DNA of 64,000 nt from Sordaria brevicollis (taxonomy: Eukaryota; Ascomycota; Sordariomycetes; Sordariales; Sordariaceae). This document shows positions 45,613-56,711 of this stretch, piece by piece. Location: positions 1,178,001 through 1,242,000 of the forward strand of contig JAUTDP010000001.1 of the NCBI GenBank assembly GCA_033439795.1, given 5' to 3'. The notes under the pieces are model-generated. The model saw nothing but the letters and a program-made list of their open reading frames with translations. It was not told the DNA's origin and searched no databases. Both the position numbers and the translations under genes were made by a program. Position 1 is the stretch's first letter. Each line of letters opens with the position of its first letter.

Positions 45613-48600
45613 GGGGGTGATGGTGTTGTGGGAAGGAAGATATTGGCGTTGAGGTTATCTGGACATAGAGGTTGGACTGAAGGAGATGTCTCGATCCGTG
45701 TGGTCATGATGGCGACAGAGCTTTCGGAGTCTTGAGTTTGGAAGTCCGGCACGGACATAATCTGAAGGACGTCTTTGTCAGAGTCGGACGGACTGACGAT
45801 GTAAACAAATTACATATCATCCGTCTTCTGCCGGCGCTGACATGAGCTGAACTGATTCATGAAAAGAAAACAGGAAACTCATCAATAACACAGCTCATAT
45901 CGCCCCGTTGTTCGAGTAGCATCGCATGCAATATCAAGCTAATATGTCCCGCTTCAGTTATATTGCTGTCCCAATTGAAGGCCAGCCAGTGAGCCAGCCT
46001 CGCTTCTCGCCTTGCGCTAGTTGCCAGCACAACGTGTCCCATCAGCCCTCTCTCCCCCAACGACAGGCCATTGTTTACCTTTTGTCAGATCCTCGATCCT
46101 GCAGGAAACTGAGGCCTCACAAACCCACTGTCCCACTCTTCCAGCCGTGGGCAGTGGAGCGAGCTCCTCGAGCTATCATCAGCACAGCCCTGCACACGAG
46201 ATATCTTGCATAGTATGTGGATGCGTATGTCGTGGACCCAGCAGAGATATGTCAGGGCAATCCAGAAAGACAGGCCAAGAATTGTCCCAAGAATGGCTTT
46301 TGCTCTGTCGGAGTTTTGCAAGGCACCAACCAGCACCAACCAGCACCAGCAAGGGGAAATTTTCTTGTCGACTGGATGCAGGTGGTGGTTGTTGCACCTG
46401 CATATGGGCCTCGAAAGCGGTCTCTTTTGTGCGAGTCAATCGCAATGTTGCACAGCACATTGGCTGCTTTTTGTCTGCAGGAAACATTTTGCTCAAGTGA
46501 AACCGTCTTTAGCATGCTCGCTAAAGCATCCAGGGACAGGCGGAAGCAACGGAAAACGGAACTAAACAAGTGCCATTGTGTCCATTGGAAGGTTAGACAG
46601 CCTATGGGCTATCAAAGACGACTTGTGAATATGTGAAGCGTCAAGTGTGATTTGTGACCGCAACGGTCCAATTCCTCGCGTATTTTCGAGTTAGGGAAAA
46701 GCCATTGAACCCATTGGCGCCCGCCCTACGCCGTCTCGCCGTGACTGGCAGTAGCTTCTGCGCACCCTGCTTACATGTAGCTCTCACGAGAGAGAGGCCA
46801 GAAATATAGAAATAGAGGATCGGAATCGGCCACGTAAACAAATCTAGAACGGACTAAACGGGTGGAAGATTTTTAGTAGGACCAGTGATGATGGCTGGTG
46901 AGAGAAAAGAAGGGGCTATGCAGGTTAGCAGCAGGATCGCGACGGGTCGAGAAACTGCAGATCATTTTTTTTTGATATCAGAATCAGCCAACCTCACTCT
47001 CATCGCCATCGGGTCCGGCCCATTGAAGCTATCCAGGCCAGGCAGTCCGTGGAAAGGTGGCCCTATTCGTGTGAAGCAATTGGCATGGCATGTCTTTGAT
47101 GCCGGTGTCTACCGATGTTGCCGCCTTTCCCCTCTTTTCTTGCGTCCCGTCTTTGAGGCAATCGCGAATCGCTTTTCTCGACTGGATTGGACCTTCAAAA
47201 GGACCCCTTTTTGCGTCCCGCCTTTTGTTCGTCGCTCGATAGATGAAAGTGTGGTTCCACGTGCTCCATCTCGATACATCTGCGAGTTTGTTGCTTTTGC
47301 GCCCCCTTGGAATGGGACCCATAGGGTGGAAAGGGTCGTGATCTGGGCCACGCTAATCGACCCCTCCACAAATCCACAGGGCCATCTTGACGGCAGCGAC
47401 GGCTGGCTTCGCTTGGCCTTGCCCCAGTTTTTGAAGATGGCCCAAAATAACCAATAGGGGCTGTTGCCGGCTGGGAAAGTCGGCATCCACAGGAACCAAT
47501 GAAGCATTGCCGCGCACAACGACTGTGACGGCGACGATGGTAAGGCAGCATCACCGATCACAACCGAGCCGGCGGTTGTTTTTTTGGCGTTGTTGTTTCG
47601 AAGTGTTCAGGGCAGTGTTTGGTCTTTGGTGAACCCAACCATAGTGATGGCCGATGCCTAGCCAGGCTTTGCTTTGTCAGTTTGCTAGCCGTAATGGGCC
47701 AGCCACTTTTTTCCAGCCTGACGAGTACCAGGTTAGGTTTCTCTGTTCATCAGTTTGAGGCCCCATTCAGAAGAAGAATTCGAGGCGCTGTTGCGCAACA
47801 CTCTGGAAGGCGATTGATGATTGAACAATCAACACCCACCGCTCTTGAGGCAAAGCACGCTTCGTCGCAGAATGACTCGTAGAAAAGCTCTCTCTTGAAA
47901 GGGACGGTCGACTCTCGACTGCGGCTTCTGCTGCAGCCCTTGCCCAAAACAGCCCTAGCCTCCTGATGGGATATCCACCCGCCAGGCTGGCACTGGACGA
48001 TAAACTTTCAGGACCAGAAGAGAACCACAGGATGGCGAGGACAGGACTGCAAGCTCACGCCAGTAACGCCAGCGATGATTGCCGAGCAAATCGCTAGCTA
48101 GCAATGAAAGAGCTGTCGAGTGAGGCCGCAGCAGCAGCAGCAGCAGCAGCATTACCCAAGCATCCATCCAGTCCACGTCAGAAAGTGATGTGCTGACCTG
48201 TTAGAAACAACCTTGCCATGTTGGGCATTGGGAACATTCGGCTCGTTTAGGCGCCGTACCGTGGCCACTGTTGGCCTACAATCTTTGCTGGCGCGGGCGG
48301 TAACCGGTTCCATTGGCCGGTCGGAATATTCTGTAGCCAACAGGTACCTCGTGGTGTATACTCCTGGCCCACCTCTCTCCTCTTGAAACTCCACGATGGC
48401 CCGATTCGAGATGCACCTCAACGCCTGAGACAGCCAGAGAGAGGGGCTATGGGATGTGGATGTGGATTGGGAGCTGTGGCTTTTTGGGCATGAAGAGAGT
48501 TGTTAGAAAGCTGAGGAGCTGAGGAAAGACTGAAGTGTCCCGCAATCGATGATAAATAGATCGACAGTCCCAGGTCCTTCCGAGCTGTTGTTGACTTTTG

Positions 48601-48708
48601 ATATCCCATACCACAACAGCAAGCAACTTGACATACCTTATCCAACCTTCTAATCAACAAACTCCACCAACCTAATACCCTTCTACCACCAAAACACAAC
48701 CATCCAAC
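45613..48708. other. 3.1 kb intergenic region, no gene recognised
   Basis: No domain or RNA gene recognised. A GCA repeat of about seven units lies near 48128-48150. The open frame 46885-47457 has no family resemblance. The sequence just before 48709 (CA-rich, many ACAACA/ACCA) is a typical Neurospora leader. Confidence 0.5.
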
Positions 48709-49925
48709 ATGTCTGCCCGTGAGAGCGTCGTAAGTGCCCCCTGAGGATCTTGATGTTTTCCAAACTCTTGAGAGCTCAGAAGCTGACATATACCGTCTCA
48801 ACACAACAGCAAACCTACTGGGTCAACGGTTCGACCGAGATCTCCAAGCGTGCCTCCGACCTCGCCGCCGCTTCCGAGACCAAGGAGGGCACCGTCTTCG
48901 AGGTCAAGGGCAACGCCAACGAGTTTGTCGTCCAGGGTGCCAAGTCCGTCCAGTTCTGGACCGGCTCGGTCCGCAGCGGCGAGAACTACATTGGCGACAC
49001 CAACGGTGACGGCGTCGTCTTCCTCAAGGAGGGCATCCAGATGGTCGTCACGGGCGGCAAGGTCCTCGGACCTCTTCCTGCCGGTACCCTTCACAGATGT
49101 AATACACCACCACCCCGATCCCGATCCCGATCCCCAACCCACCGCATTGTTATTTCTTCAAGTTCATCTACACCACAACGCCCACCACACCTTCCCCGGT
49201 CGTCATCTGCCAAGGACCATAGCTCCAGCAGCTACCGGCTTGCGTCCGGTTCTTCTGGGAGAAGGGAGAGCAGTGGCGGCGGTCATGGTCATGGTCATGG
49301 TCATGGTCATGGTCATGGCAGTCATAGTCATGGCTCTTCAAGTCCTCACCACGATCCTGTTCCTGTTCCTGCTGTTGGCTCCGGCGTCCGCTACGTCTCG
49401 GGGACAAGCCATGCTGCTCCTGTCACTACCACCACTCATCATCACACCACGCCCACACCTCCTCCAAAGATGTTGCCTCGTTCGGCCTCCTACCATCCTA
49501 CAACCTCTGTCCCACCTACTAACAACACCTTTCTTCCCAACAGCGTGAGCGTGTCCCGCGAGTGCCGCGAGTGCCGTGAGTGCCTAGAATATCAGCAGCA
49601 GCAGCAGCAACAGCGAGAGCAGCAACGGCGTGAGAGCCATCCCCGTGACAACATGACGACCCAACGCCGCCCCAGCCATCACCGAGAAAACAGCTACCAA
49701 CCAGCCCCTCACGCACAAAAAATAGAGGTGGTCTCCTACTCCAAGCGTCACGACGGCGACACCTTCAGCACCGCTCCCACCTATCTCACCAGCGGCCCTG
49801 TCGAGCGCGACTGGTTGGATAACGACAGCATAGCGCCTGAGGATAGTATCAGCAATGTGGGAATTTATCCCAAGGGGTATCCGAGGGGTCATCCGCTTTA
49901 TGTTGGGGAGTCGAGTCGTCGTTGA
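48709..49925 (+). CDS. Unrecognised protein: small conserved-looking domain plus His/Gly/Gln-rich tail
   Basis: A first exon of 7 codons (48709-48729, MSARESV) splices by GTAAGT..CAACAG to 48810-49925, for 378 residues. Residues 8-103 look like a compact beta-rich domain (TYWVNGSTEI, FEVKGNANEFVVQGAKSVQFWTGSV, YIGDTNGDGVVFLKEGIQMVV) with regular codon use. The rest is low complexity: Arg/Ser and Ser runs, an alternating HG repeat at about 166-177 encoded by six GGTCAT units (49281-49316), a RECRECREC triplet repeat and a Gln run. It ends in an ordered-looking segment (DWLDNDSIAPEDSISNVGIYPKGYPRGHP). No family is recognised. A possible intron at about 49099-49162 (GTAATA..TTCAAG) would shift the tail into a poorer frame, so I kept it unspliced, but the domain-tail junction is uncertain. 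Confidence 0.65.
49281..49316 (+). repeat. (GGTCAT)6 hexamer microsatellite in coding sequence
   Basis: Six exact hexamers encode alternating Gly-His in the chosen frame. Length changes in multiples of six would keep the frame. Confidence 0.9.
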
Positions 49926-51604
49926 CCTTCCTTTGTCAACTGTTGTTGCTTTTGTCTGCTGCTTTTTGATGTTCTAGAAGCGAACAGCACTTGGGAGCGA
50001 TCTCGATCTTTCTTTTTCCTTGCTTTTTTGTCATGCATTTCTTTTTTATACATTTGGGTTTACGAAACATCATCTTCTCTCACCGCTAGAGCAGCTACAG
50101 AGAGAGTAGTGATGGATGGCAACGAACAATTTTGGGAGGGTTAGCATTTGGATTTTTTTTACAAACACACACACACCTGATAGAATAGCAATTTGATTCC
50201 CCTCCACATCACTTCCACTTCCGTTGTCTGAATCCTCGAAATGAAAAGGTGACAAGTCCTTGCACAGCTGAATGTTGCATTGGTGGGTGGTCCTCGTTGT
50301 CATGCTCCAGCCAACGATATCGCAGCGAAGAGCGGACGGCGGTGAGGGGTTGGAGACTTTGTTGACGAAAGCTCCCCGCCGAGAAGGAGGGGTCGAGGTT
50401 CAGCTGAGCTGCCGTCCCTATCTAATCAGCCTATCGATAGCTTCTTATCGGTTATCGAGCTCCAGTGCGCTGTCCCTTGATGTCATTCCATGTTTTGCCA
50501 TCTCATTGGTCGAATCCTCAAACAGCGGGTGCCAAGTTTTGCCAAGATTTCTGACCCTCTTAACTCCGCGTGGTGTGGTGGGGCGTGATGTCACTGGTGG
50601 ACCACAGTCCCCTGAAAGATTTAAACGGTAAATTACAGGTCTCTTCCTTGTTCGACGACTCCAGGTCAGGACCATCACCACCAGGACATGACGAACCAGT
50701 TGGTCTGGACCGTCATCGACACTCGCAAAAAGGCTGACAGCTCTTGGAATTTCCAAGAAATAACCCATGAAAATGCGACCCTTGGTCGGTGCCGTGTTGC
50801 CGATATCCGAGTTAGTCTGCCATTTCTTTCAACTTTCAAGCCTGTGACAACAACCCTCATCAAAGGACACTCAGTCATATTTTTGGGCTTCGGGAATGCC
50901 CGAGAATCACTCCCCATTGCCGTAGTCCCGTCTTGTCCACGGACTTTATTCCGTAATGTTGGTCGATGAACAAGGAAGCTTCGTTTGAGCTTCATGCCTA
51001 ACCATGTCGTTCCACGGTGCCTGCCCTGCCTTCACATGGATTTTCCCAGGATGATCAGACGGGACACGGCATTGCGCAGACACTCGTTTCCTTCTTCAAC
51101 GGGGCACTTACACGAGCGTGGAAAGTGGAAGTGGAAGCAGCAGGTAGTGAGTGACATGGCGCAGACCCTGGGCACTCAGTGAAGAGGAAGTCACACGCTC
51201 ACTTGCCTGTTACAGACGAGACGGGAAACGACGGCAGTTACAGTAACAATTCAGCCATTCACTTACATACAACCCGGCGGCATACGTACAACCATCCCAT
51301 CTAAACCTTATGACGTCAAACCACACAAACACTCGCATGCTGCAGTGCTGTGTTTCAAACGTGCAGGTTATTCGAGCATTTACTTTGTTGATATAAACCA
51401 TCATCACCAGCTCACAATCCGAACAGTTCTTGTCTCTTGAACCATCCAACAACAGTTTGTACAACTCAGCAACTTGTACAACTTGAACTGGGGAACAGAA
51501 GGGCTGCCGACGACAGGCCAGTCTTTTCAACCAGCAAGCATTGCATATCCCACACCCCATATCGACAGTGGTGATATCAACAACATCCGAGGAACATCAC
51601 CAAG
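49926..51604. other. Intergenic, no secure gene
   Basis: The first part is 3' flank of the previous gene. A plus-strand frame at 50688-50969 has fair codon balance for its first 45 codons but no family resemblance. Sequence from about 51400 is the CA-rich leader of the PAP2 gene. Confidence 0.5.
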
Positions 51605-52891
51605 ATGGGCTTCTTCAACCGTCAACCCCGCGCTGCAGCGGATGGTACCGCACCGCCCGTGGGTGCTAACGGCCATCACGGCACCACCCACAAGGAGCGC
51701 AAGGCTCGTCGCCATGGCTTCGAGCCCTACACCATGACCACCAGGCCTACTTTCGGTCAGTGGATCAAGTACACCTGGCTCGACATCTTGACCATGGCCG
51801 TCCTCGGTGCCGTTGGTCTCGGCGTAAGTCTTTCTCCTTTCTCCTTTACTACCACCACAAAATAATCCTAACAATGCTATCCACAGGTCTACTACGCCCA
51901 CCCCGCCCCCTCGCGCTCCTTCGCCGTCACCTTTTCCGACGGCGAAGTCGTCTACCCGCAATTCGCCTACCCGATGCGCAAGGAAATCATACCCATCTGG
52001 CTCGCCGCCTTCCTGGCCTCCATCATCCCCATCTTCATCATCCTCTGCATGCAAATCCGCGTCCGCTCCTTCTGGGACGTCAACAACGGCATCCTCGGTC
52101 TTTTGTACAGTCTCATCACCGCCGCCGTTTTCCAGGTGTTTATCAAGTGGCTCATCGGCGGTTTGCGTCCCCATTTTCTTACGGTCTGCAAACCGGATAT
52201 CTCCCGCGCTACCAACACCGGTATTGCCGAGGCTGGCTATTCGGCGCAGGGGTTCCAGCAGCTTTATTACACCAAGGATATCTGCACCGGTGATCCGGAC
52301 GAGATTGATGATTCTTTGGAGTCGATGCCGAGCGGTCACTCCACCGCCGCTTTCGCGGGCTTTATTTTCCTGGCGCTGTACCTGAATGCCAAACTCAAAG
52401 TGTTTGGCAATTACCACCCCGCGCTTTGGAAGCTAGCGGCCGTTTACGCCCCCGTATTGGGTGCGGTTCTGATTGCGGGAGCGCTGACGATTGATGAGTT
52501 TCATCACTGGTACGATGTCGTGGCTGGCGGCGTCATTGGTACCGTGTTTGCGTTTAGCGCGTACAGGATGGTGTATGCTAGTGTCTGGGATTGGAGGTAT
52601 AATCATATTCCGCTGAACAGGTCGAACCCGTTTCCGTATGGGAGCAGGGATGATATGGAGTTGGGAGGCGCGACGTTTACCAGGCAGGTTGGATGGGGAA
52701 GCAGTGGTGCGGGTTTCCCGTTTGATGATAGGCATGGTTATGCTGGTGGGGGGTATGGTGGTTATGGAGGGTATGGCGGTGGTGCTGGTGGTGCTGGTGC
52801 GGGAGGGATTCACCGGAAGCCGGTTGCTGCTAACAATGGCGTTGGCGGACCGTTCCATAACAATGGCGTGAGGGGTGATCAGATGGTTTAA
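51605..52891 (+). CDS. PAP2-family lipid phosphatase-like membrane protein
   Basis: Six-helix membrane protein of the lipid phosphate phosphatase/diacylglycerol pyrophosphate phosphatase (Dpp1/Lpp1) family, which dephosphorylates phosphatidate, DGPP or lysophosphatidate in vacuolar/Golgi membranes. Exons 51605-51823 and 51887-52891 encode 407 residues. Motif 1 KX6RP is KWLIGGLRP at about 160-168. Motif 2 is PSGH at about 221-224. Motif 3, canonically SRX5HX3D, reads AL-TIDEF-HHWYD at about 272-283: the His and Asp are kept but the Ser-Arg pair is Ala-Leu. A stretch between motifs 1 and 2 (CKPDISRATNTG..CTGDPDEIDD) is a lumenal loop typical of fungal Dpp1 homologues. The tail is Gly/Tyr rich and ends without a known signal. 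Activity without the motif 3 Arg is doubtful or altered. Confidence 0.9.
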
Positions 52892-53447
52892 GTTCCTGGT
52901 GGACTTGGGAGGAGATGTTATGATGGAAAAGAGTTGTTGGGAAGCTTCTGGACGAAGGAAGAGAAGGGGAAGTGGGTGGAAGTTGCCCCTATGCTCATGC
53001 CTGGTCGTATAATATGTTACGAAGTACGAAGTACCCTACGAAGTTAATGTTTTCTTTTGAGTTCGTTCGTCGGTATCGTTGCTGGCTGCCGCCGCATGGT
53101 TGGTTCTAGCTGGGAATGACCTGATGATGGACGACAAGTTCGAATACCCCCTTCTAGTTTCAGCATACCTATTAATACTACCTGAACATGATCAATTATC
53201 CAACAATTTGACCGTTGCAACGGGTGGAAGCAAGTATGTCCGATAGGTTCAACAACCAAGCTATTTACAGTCATTCATCTCCATTCCACGTAGTCATCAC
53301 AAACACCCTCCTCCAGAACCTAAATCTTAGAGCTTGGAGTCCACTCAAATCTTCCACTCCACCTCAACTTTCTCATTTATATCCTCCTTCACTCATCAAG
53401 CCATCAACCTCACAGTCCTCAAACCACCCCAACCATCTTTCCCCCCT
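52892..53447. other. Gap between convergent PAP2 and methylesterase genes
   Basis: 3' flanks only. A GTACGAAGTACCCTACGAAGT imperfect direct repeat lies near 53020-53045. No gene seen. Confidence 0.55.
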
Positions 53448-54896
53448 TTAGAGCGAAGGCACCGTCCAAGGACACCACCCCTCCAAATTAAAGCTCCCCA
53501 AATTCTGATCCGTCCTAAACACCCCCGTCGTCACTCCCCCCTGCCCCAGCAAATACTTCCCCACAAACGCATTCAACTCCCCCCCCTGCTGCGCACTCGG
53601 AAAACTACAATGATTATGTCCCCCCACCTGACTATACCCAAACGCCTCCACCACCCCCAACCCCTGATAAACCTTGCGTGCAGCACCCATACATCCATAC
53701 GTAGAGATCTTACCAAGCCACTCAAAGTCCGGGTTCTCCATTATGTACAGTCCGCGGGGTGCGACGAGGGAGGCGAGGAGGTGATGGTCAAAGGGTAACT
53801 GGTTAACGTTATTAACGTAGCTGTTGAACGCGGTAGAAAACCAGACGTTTTCGGTGACGATTTGTTTGGCGTCCTGCACTTTATACCCGTTTGCATTCTG
53901 CCAGTTTGCCAGTCTCCAACACCCCGCGCCCCCGGCGCCAGATTCTTGCGGTAAGGTGAGTGCGATGCGCGGTTCGAGAGCGCCGGCGACGAAGGCTCCC
54001 TTGCCGTTGCGGGAACAACCCGTTACGCCGATGCGGGTGGGGTTGATATTAGTTTGGGACTGGATGGAGGGGAGTTCGAGGGCGTCGATTATGCGCGATA
54101 CTGCCCAGGACCACGCGGTGAGGGCTCCCGCCGGGTGGGAGGAGCCGTGGAGGTCGTAGAATTTGCCTTTGCCGCGGGAGGAGGAGGAGTCTTGCTGGGC
54201 GGCGATGTCGTCGTTGTTGAAGAGAATGGTGGCGACGCCGGAGGGGATGGGGATGCTGGAGCCGGAGGAGCCGTAGGTGATGATGGCTGGGAAGGGGCCA
54301 GGGCCCGAGGGTTTGTTGATGGTTACGGAGAAGGAGGTGGATTTGCCACCGGTGGAGGCGGTGATGGTTAGGGTGTTGCCGGAGTAGCTGGCGGAGACGG
54401 TGGGTTTGGCTGCTGGGAGGGTGCCGAGCTCGTACTTTTCGAAGAGGGACTTGATTTCGGCTTGACGACAGGCCCAGTCGGCGCGGTTGGTGACTTTTTG
54501 GCCTCCGGCGAAGGTGAAGGGGTCTGGAAGGGTTGAGACAGATGCACCGAGGCTGCTTGGGATGCTCGGGCAGGTACCGCCGCCGCCGCCGCCGGAGGGG
54601 ACGGATGTGGTTGGTGATGGAGCAGCAGCCGTCGAAGTCGAAGAGGTGGGTGCCCTGGTGGTGATCAAGGTAGTGGTAGGCTGAGCAGGAGCAGCAGTCG
54701 TAGGACCTTGGCCAGGAATGCACTGGTAGTACCAGTCATTTTGATGAAAGCAGTATGCTCCGGAGGGACAGTTCGTAGGACCACTCCAACCGATACCGCC
54801 GCACTGTCCCCAGAGGTTTTGTGTTTGGGCCGTGACGCCGACGGCGCCGAGGGCAACGAGAAGAGCGGAGGCCTGAGCTGGAGACAGCATTGTCAA
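53448..54896 (-). CDS. cip2: 4-O-methyl-glucuronoyl methylesterase (CE15) with CBM1
   Basis: Secreted esterase that cleaves the ester between 4-O-methylglucuronic acid of xylan and lignin alcohols. Single exon, 482 residues. A signal peptide covers about residues 1-23. A family 1 cellulose-binding module at about 27-61 has its aromatic face and disulfide cysteines (WGQCGGIGWSG, NCPSGAYC, WYYQC). A Thr/Ser/Pro linker with a poly-Gly stretch runs to about 108. The CE15 domain follows. The nucleophile is Ser295 in GVTGCSRNGKGA, the acid Glu318 in PQESGAGG, and the base His is in GGHNHC (427 or 429); spacing matches Cip2 of Trichoderma. All catalytic residues are present. N. crassa has a characterised enzyme of this type and this is likely it or its orthologue. 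It would be induced with cellulases/xylanases. Confidence 0.96.
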   Translation of the reverse strand: MTMLSPAQASALLVALGAVGVTAQTQNLWGQCGGIGWSGPTNCPSGAYCFHQNDWYYQCIPGQGPTTAAPAQPTTTLITTRAPTSSTSTAAAPSPTTSVPSGGGGGGTCPSIPSSLGASVSTLPDPFTFAGGQKVTNRADWACRQAEIKSLFEKYELGTLPAAKPTVSASYSGNTLTITASTGGKSTSFSVTINKPSGPGPFPAIITYGSSGSSIPIPSGVATILFNNDDIAAQQDSSSSRGKGKFYDLHGSSHPAGALTAWSWAVSRIIDALELPSIQSQTNINPTRIGVTGCSRNGKGAFVAGALEPRIALTLPQESGAGGAGCWRLANWQNANGYKVQDAKQIVTENVWFSTAFNSYVNNVNQLPFDHHLLASLVAPRGLYIMENPDFEWLGKISTYGCMGAARKVYQGLGVVEAFGYSQVGGHNHCSFPSAQQGGELNAFVGKYLLGQGGVTTGVFRTDQNLGSFNLEGWCPWTVPSL

Positions 54897-54975
54897 AGAT
54901 GAGAAGTGAGAAGGTACAGCTGCCGCTGGCTATCCAACTGGAAGATCGAGCATTGTGAAGGCAGTGATGGCCGGC

Positions 54976-54984
54976 AATATATAG
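54976..54984 (-). promoter_or_regulatory. TATA-like box of the methylesterase gene
   Basis: TATATATT on the minus strand about 80 bp before the start codon, a plausible TATA box for a strongly inducible secreted enzyme. Confidence 0.45.
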
Positions 54985-56711
54985 ACACTATATCTCTGCG
55001 AAGCCTCATCGATGCCAACCTGGATACTGGAGTCGGACACAGATCCACTTGATTCAACACCATCGTGATGATTCCCAGAAACTTTGGTTCAACGAATAGG
55101 GTGTTAAGGACACCTTCTTTGCACCTGTAGCTCCGGTACTGTCCGATGCATGCTACTTCATGTTTCTAGCACATGGCGTTCCTTGTCACGGACACATGGG
55201 GAGGGGCGGATCAAGTCATGTGCTTCATGCGTGTCGACCGAGCCTCAGCCTCAGCGTTGTCTTTGATAACGTTTAGGCTAATTTTAAAATGGACAATTTC
55301 GTTGGAGGAAAAACTAGGTGACAGAATCTCGTCGTATCGTACTCGTGTGTTTGAATTTGAGGACCGGGTAGTCGGTATGACTTTGGACTTCGGAGACACA
55401 CTTGGATCAAATCATGCCTTGTCCAAAGCAGGTTAATTTTTACTTCTCAGCGTTTGCATTCATGACATTATGAGCTCCTTGATGTCTCCTTCGAGATTGA
55501 GAACGAAATGACTTTCCCATGAAATATCACGACGAACTCTCGGAGTGTCCCCAAAGGCCGACGACAGCGGATTGAGGAGAAGAGACTTCACCCGAAGTAA
55601 AGCGCCTAGGGTATACCATGTTCTACGGTATATCCAAGCCTGATAACTCCTTTTTGGGCAGAGTGAATGCAACATTGCGATTGAATTCGGGTTCTTGGGG
55701 TGAGATATCTGGGGTATGTAGTATTCAGCTCGGCAGAGGGAGTTCCGAAGTGTGGAAGTCTAACCACACGAACACCGGTTTCTGGTGTCTAGAATATCGT
55801 GCCAAGAAACGATGTCACGGAGCCATGGTGTTTCTTTCCTGGTTGTTGATGAGGCGTGACTTGAAGCTTGAACGACATCTGGAGGCTGGAATCATGTATG
55901 GAAATCATTGTGGCAAATGGCGTCTTCAACTCTTCAAGGCTACTGCCGTCAGGGATAAACCGACTGCTTGAGGAACGGGTGCAAGATGGAAACTTTGACC
56001 GAGAATTTTTAAAATGAAGATCGGGCACAGAGGTTTGTGAAGAGGATGGTGTCGTTGTTCAATTTCTCCCGATAGGTGACGGACGTGAGTTTGTCCATAG
56101 GAGAAAAAAATGGAACATAGAGCGAGGAGAGATCATCCTGGTTCTGGATGCCCTCAGCAGAAGGGGGAGGTCCTACGGGGCATTGCCCCCCAAACCGAGA
56201 CATACGGCGTAGAACCATGTGTCGCTGCCCCGACAGAGCCCGGAGTCCGGAGTTTGCTCAACCTTGGTTACACTAGACGAGGTGGCATAGGAGGAAGAGG
56301 CAGGGTGAAGCACTACTCTCGCCTAACCAGAAGGAATGATTTATTCTCGAAGTATTTGAAGCCAAAAGGGGTTGACCAAGAACGGGACAATGCAATGGGC
56401 GAAAGGAAAGCAACCCGACCGTCATGTGTTCCTCCGCCCTTACTACGAGAGAGAAAGTGTTGGATATCGAAACAAGTATGGCCTCGGCTTGGCAATGAAT
56501 CGACTGCTACCAAAACACATGGTGGCGGCGGTACTTGGACTTCCGGCTAAACACAAGGTGTTATCTTTGCAAAGAGGTACGACAAGGGCAAATGTGAAGA
56601 GTGGAGGGAAAAGGCTTGATTCTTTTCGCATTCGTATCTGACCATGGGCAATTTGACCCGATGAACAGCTGCTGGAGCCTGCCACTTGGGGGTACCCCGT
56701 GCGGATGTGAT
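54985..56711. other. Intergenic, methylesterase promoter and no other gene
   Basis: Contains one GGCTAA hexamer at 55276-55281, the core bound by the XlnR/XLR-1 xylanase regulators, about 380 bp upstream of the methylesterase. The remainder up to the esterase gene has no recognisable gene or RNA. Confidence 0.45.

Noticed and set aside
46885..47457. 190-codon plus-strand frame
   Set aside because: No recognisable family; a second open frame on the opposite strand is just as good, so there is no coding evidence.
50688..50969. Plus-strand frame starting MTNQLVWTVIDTRKKADSSW
   Set aside because: The first 45 codons look passable but there is no family match and the remainder degrades; not enough to call a gene.
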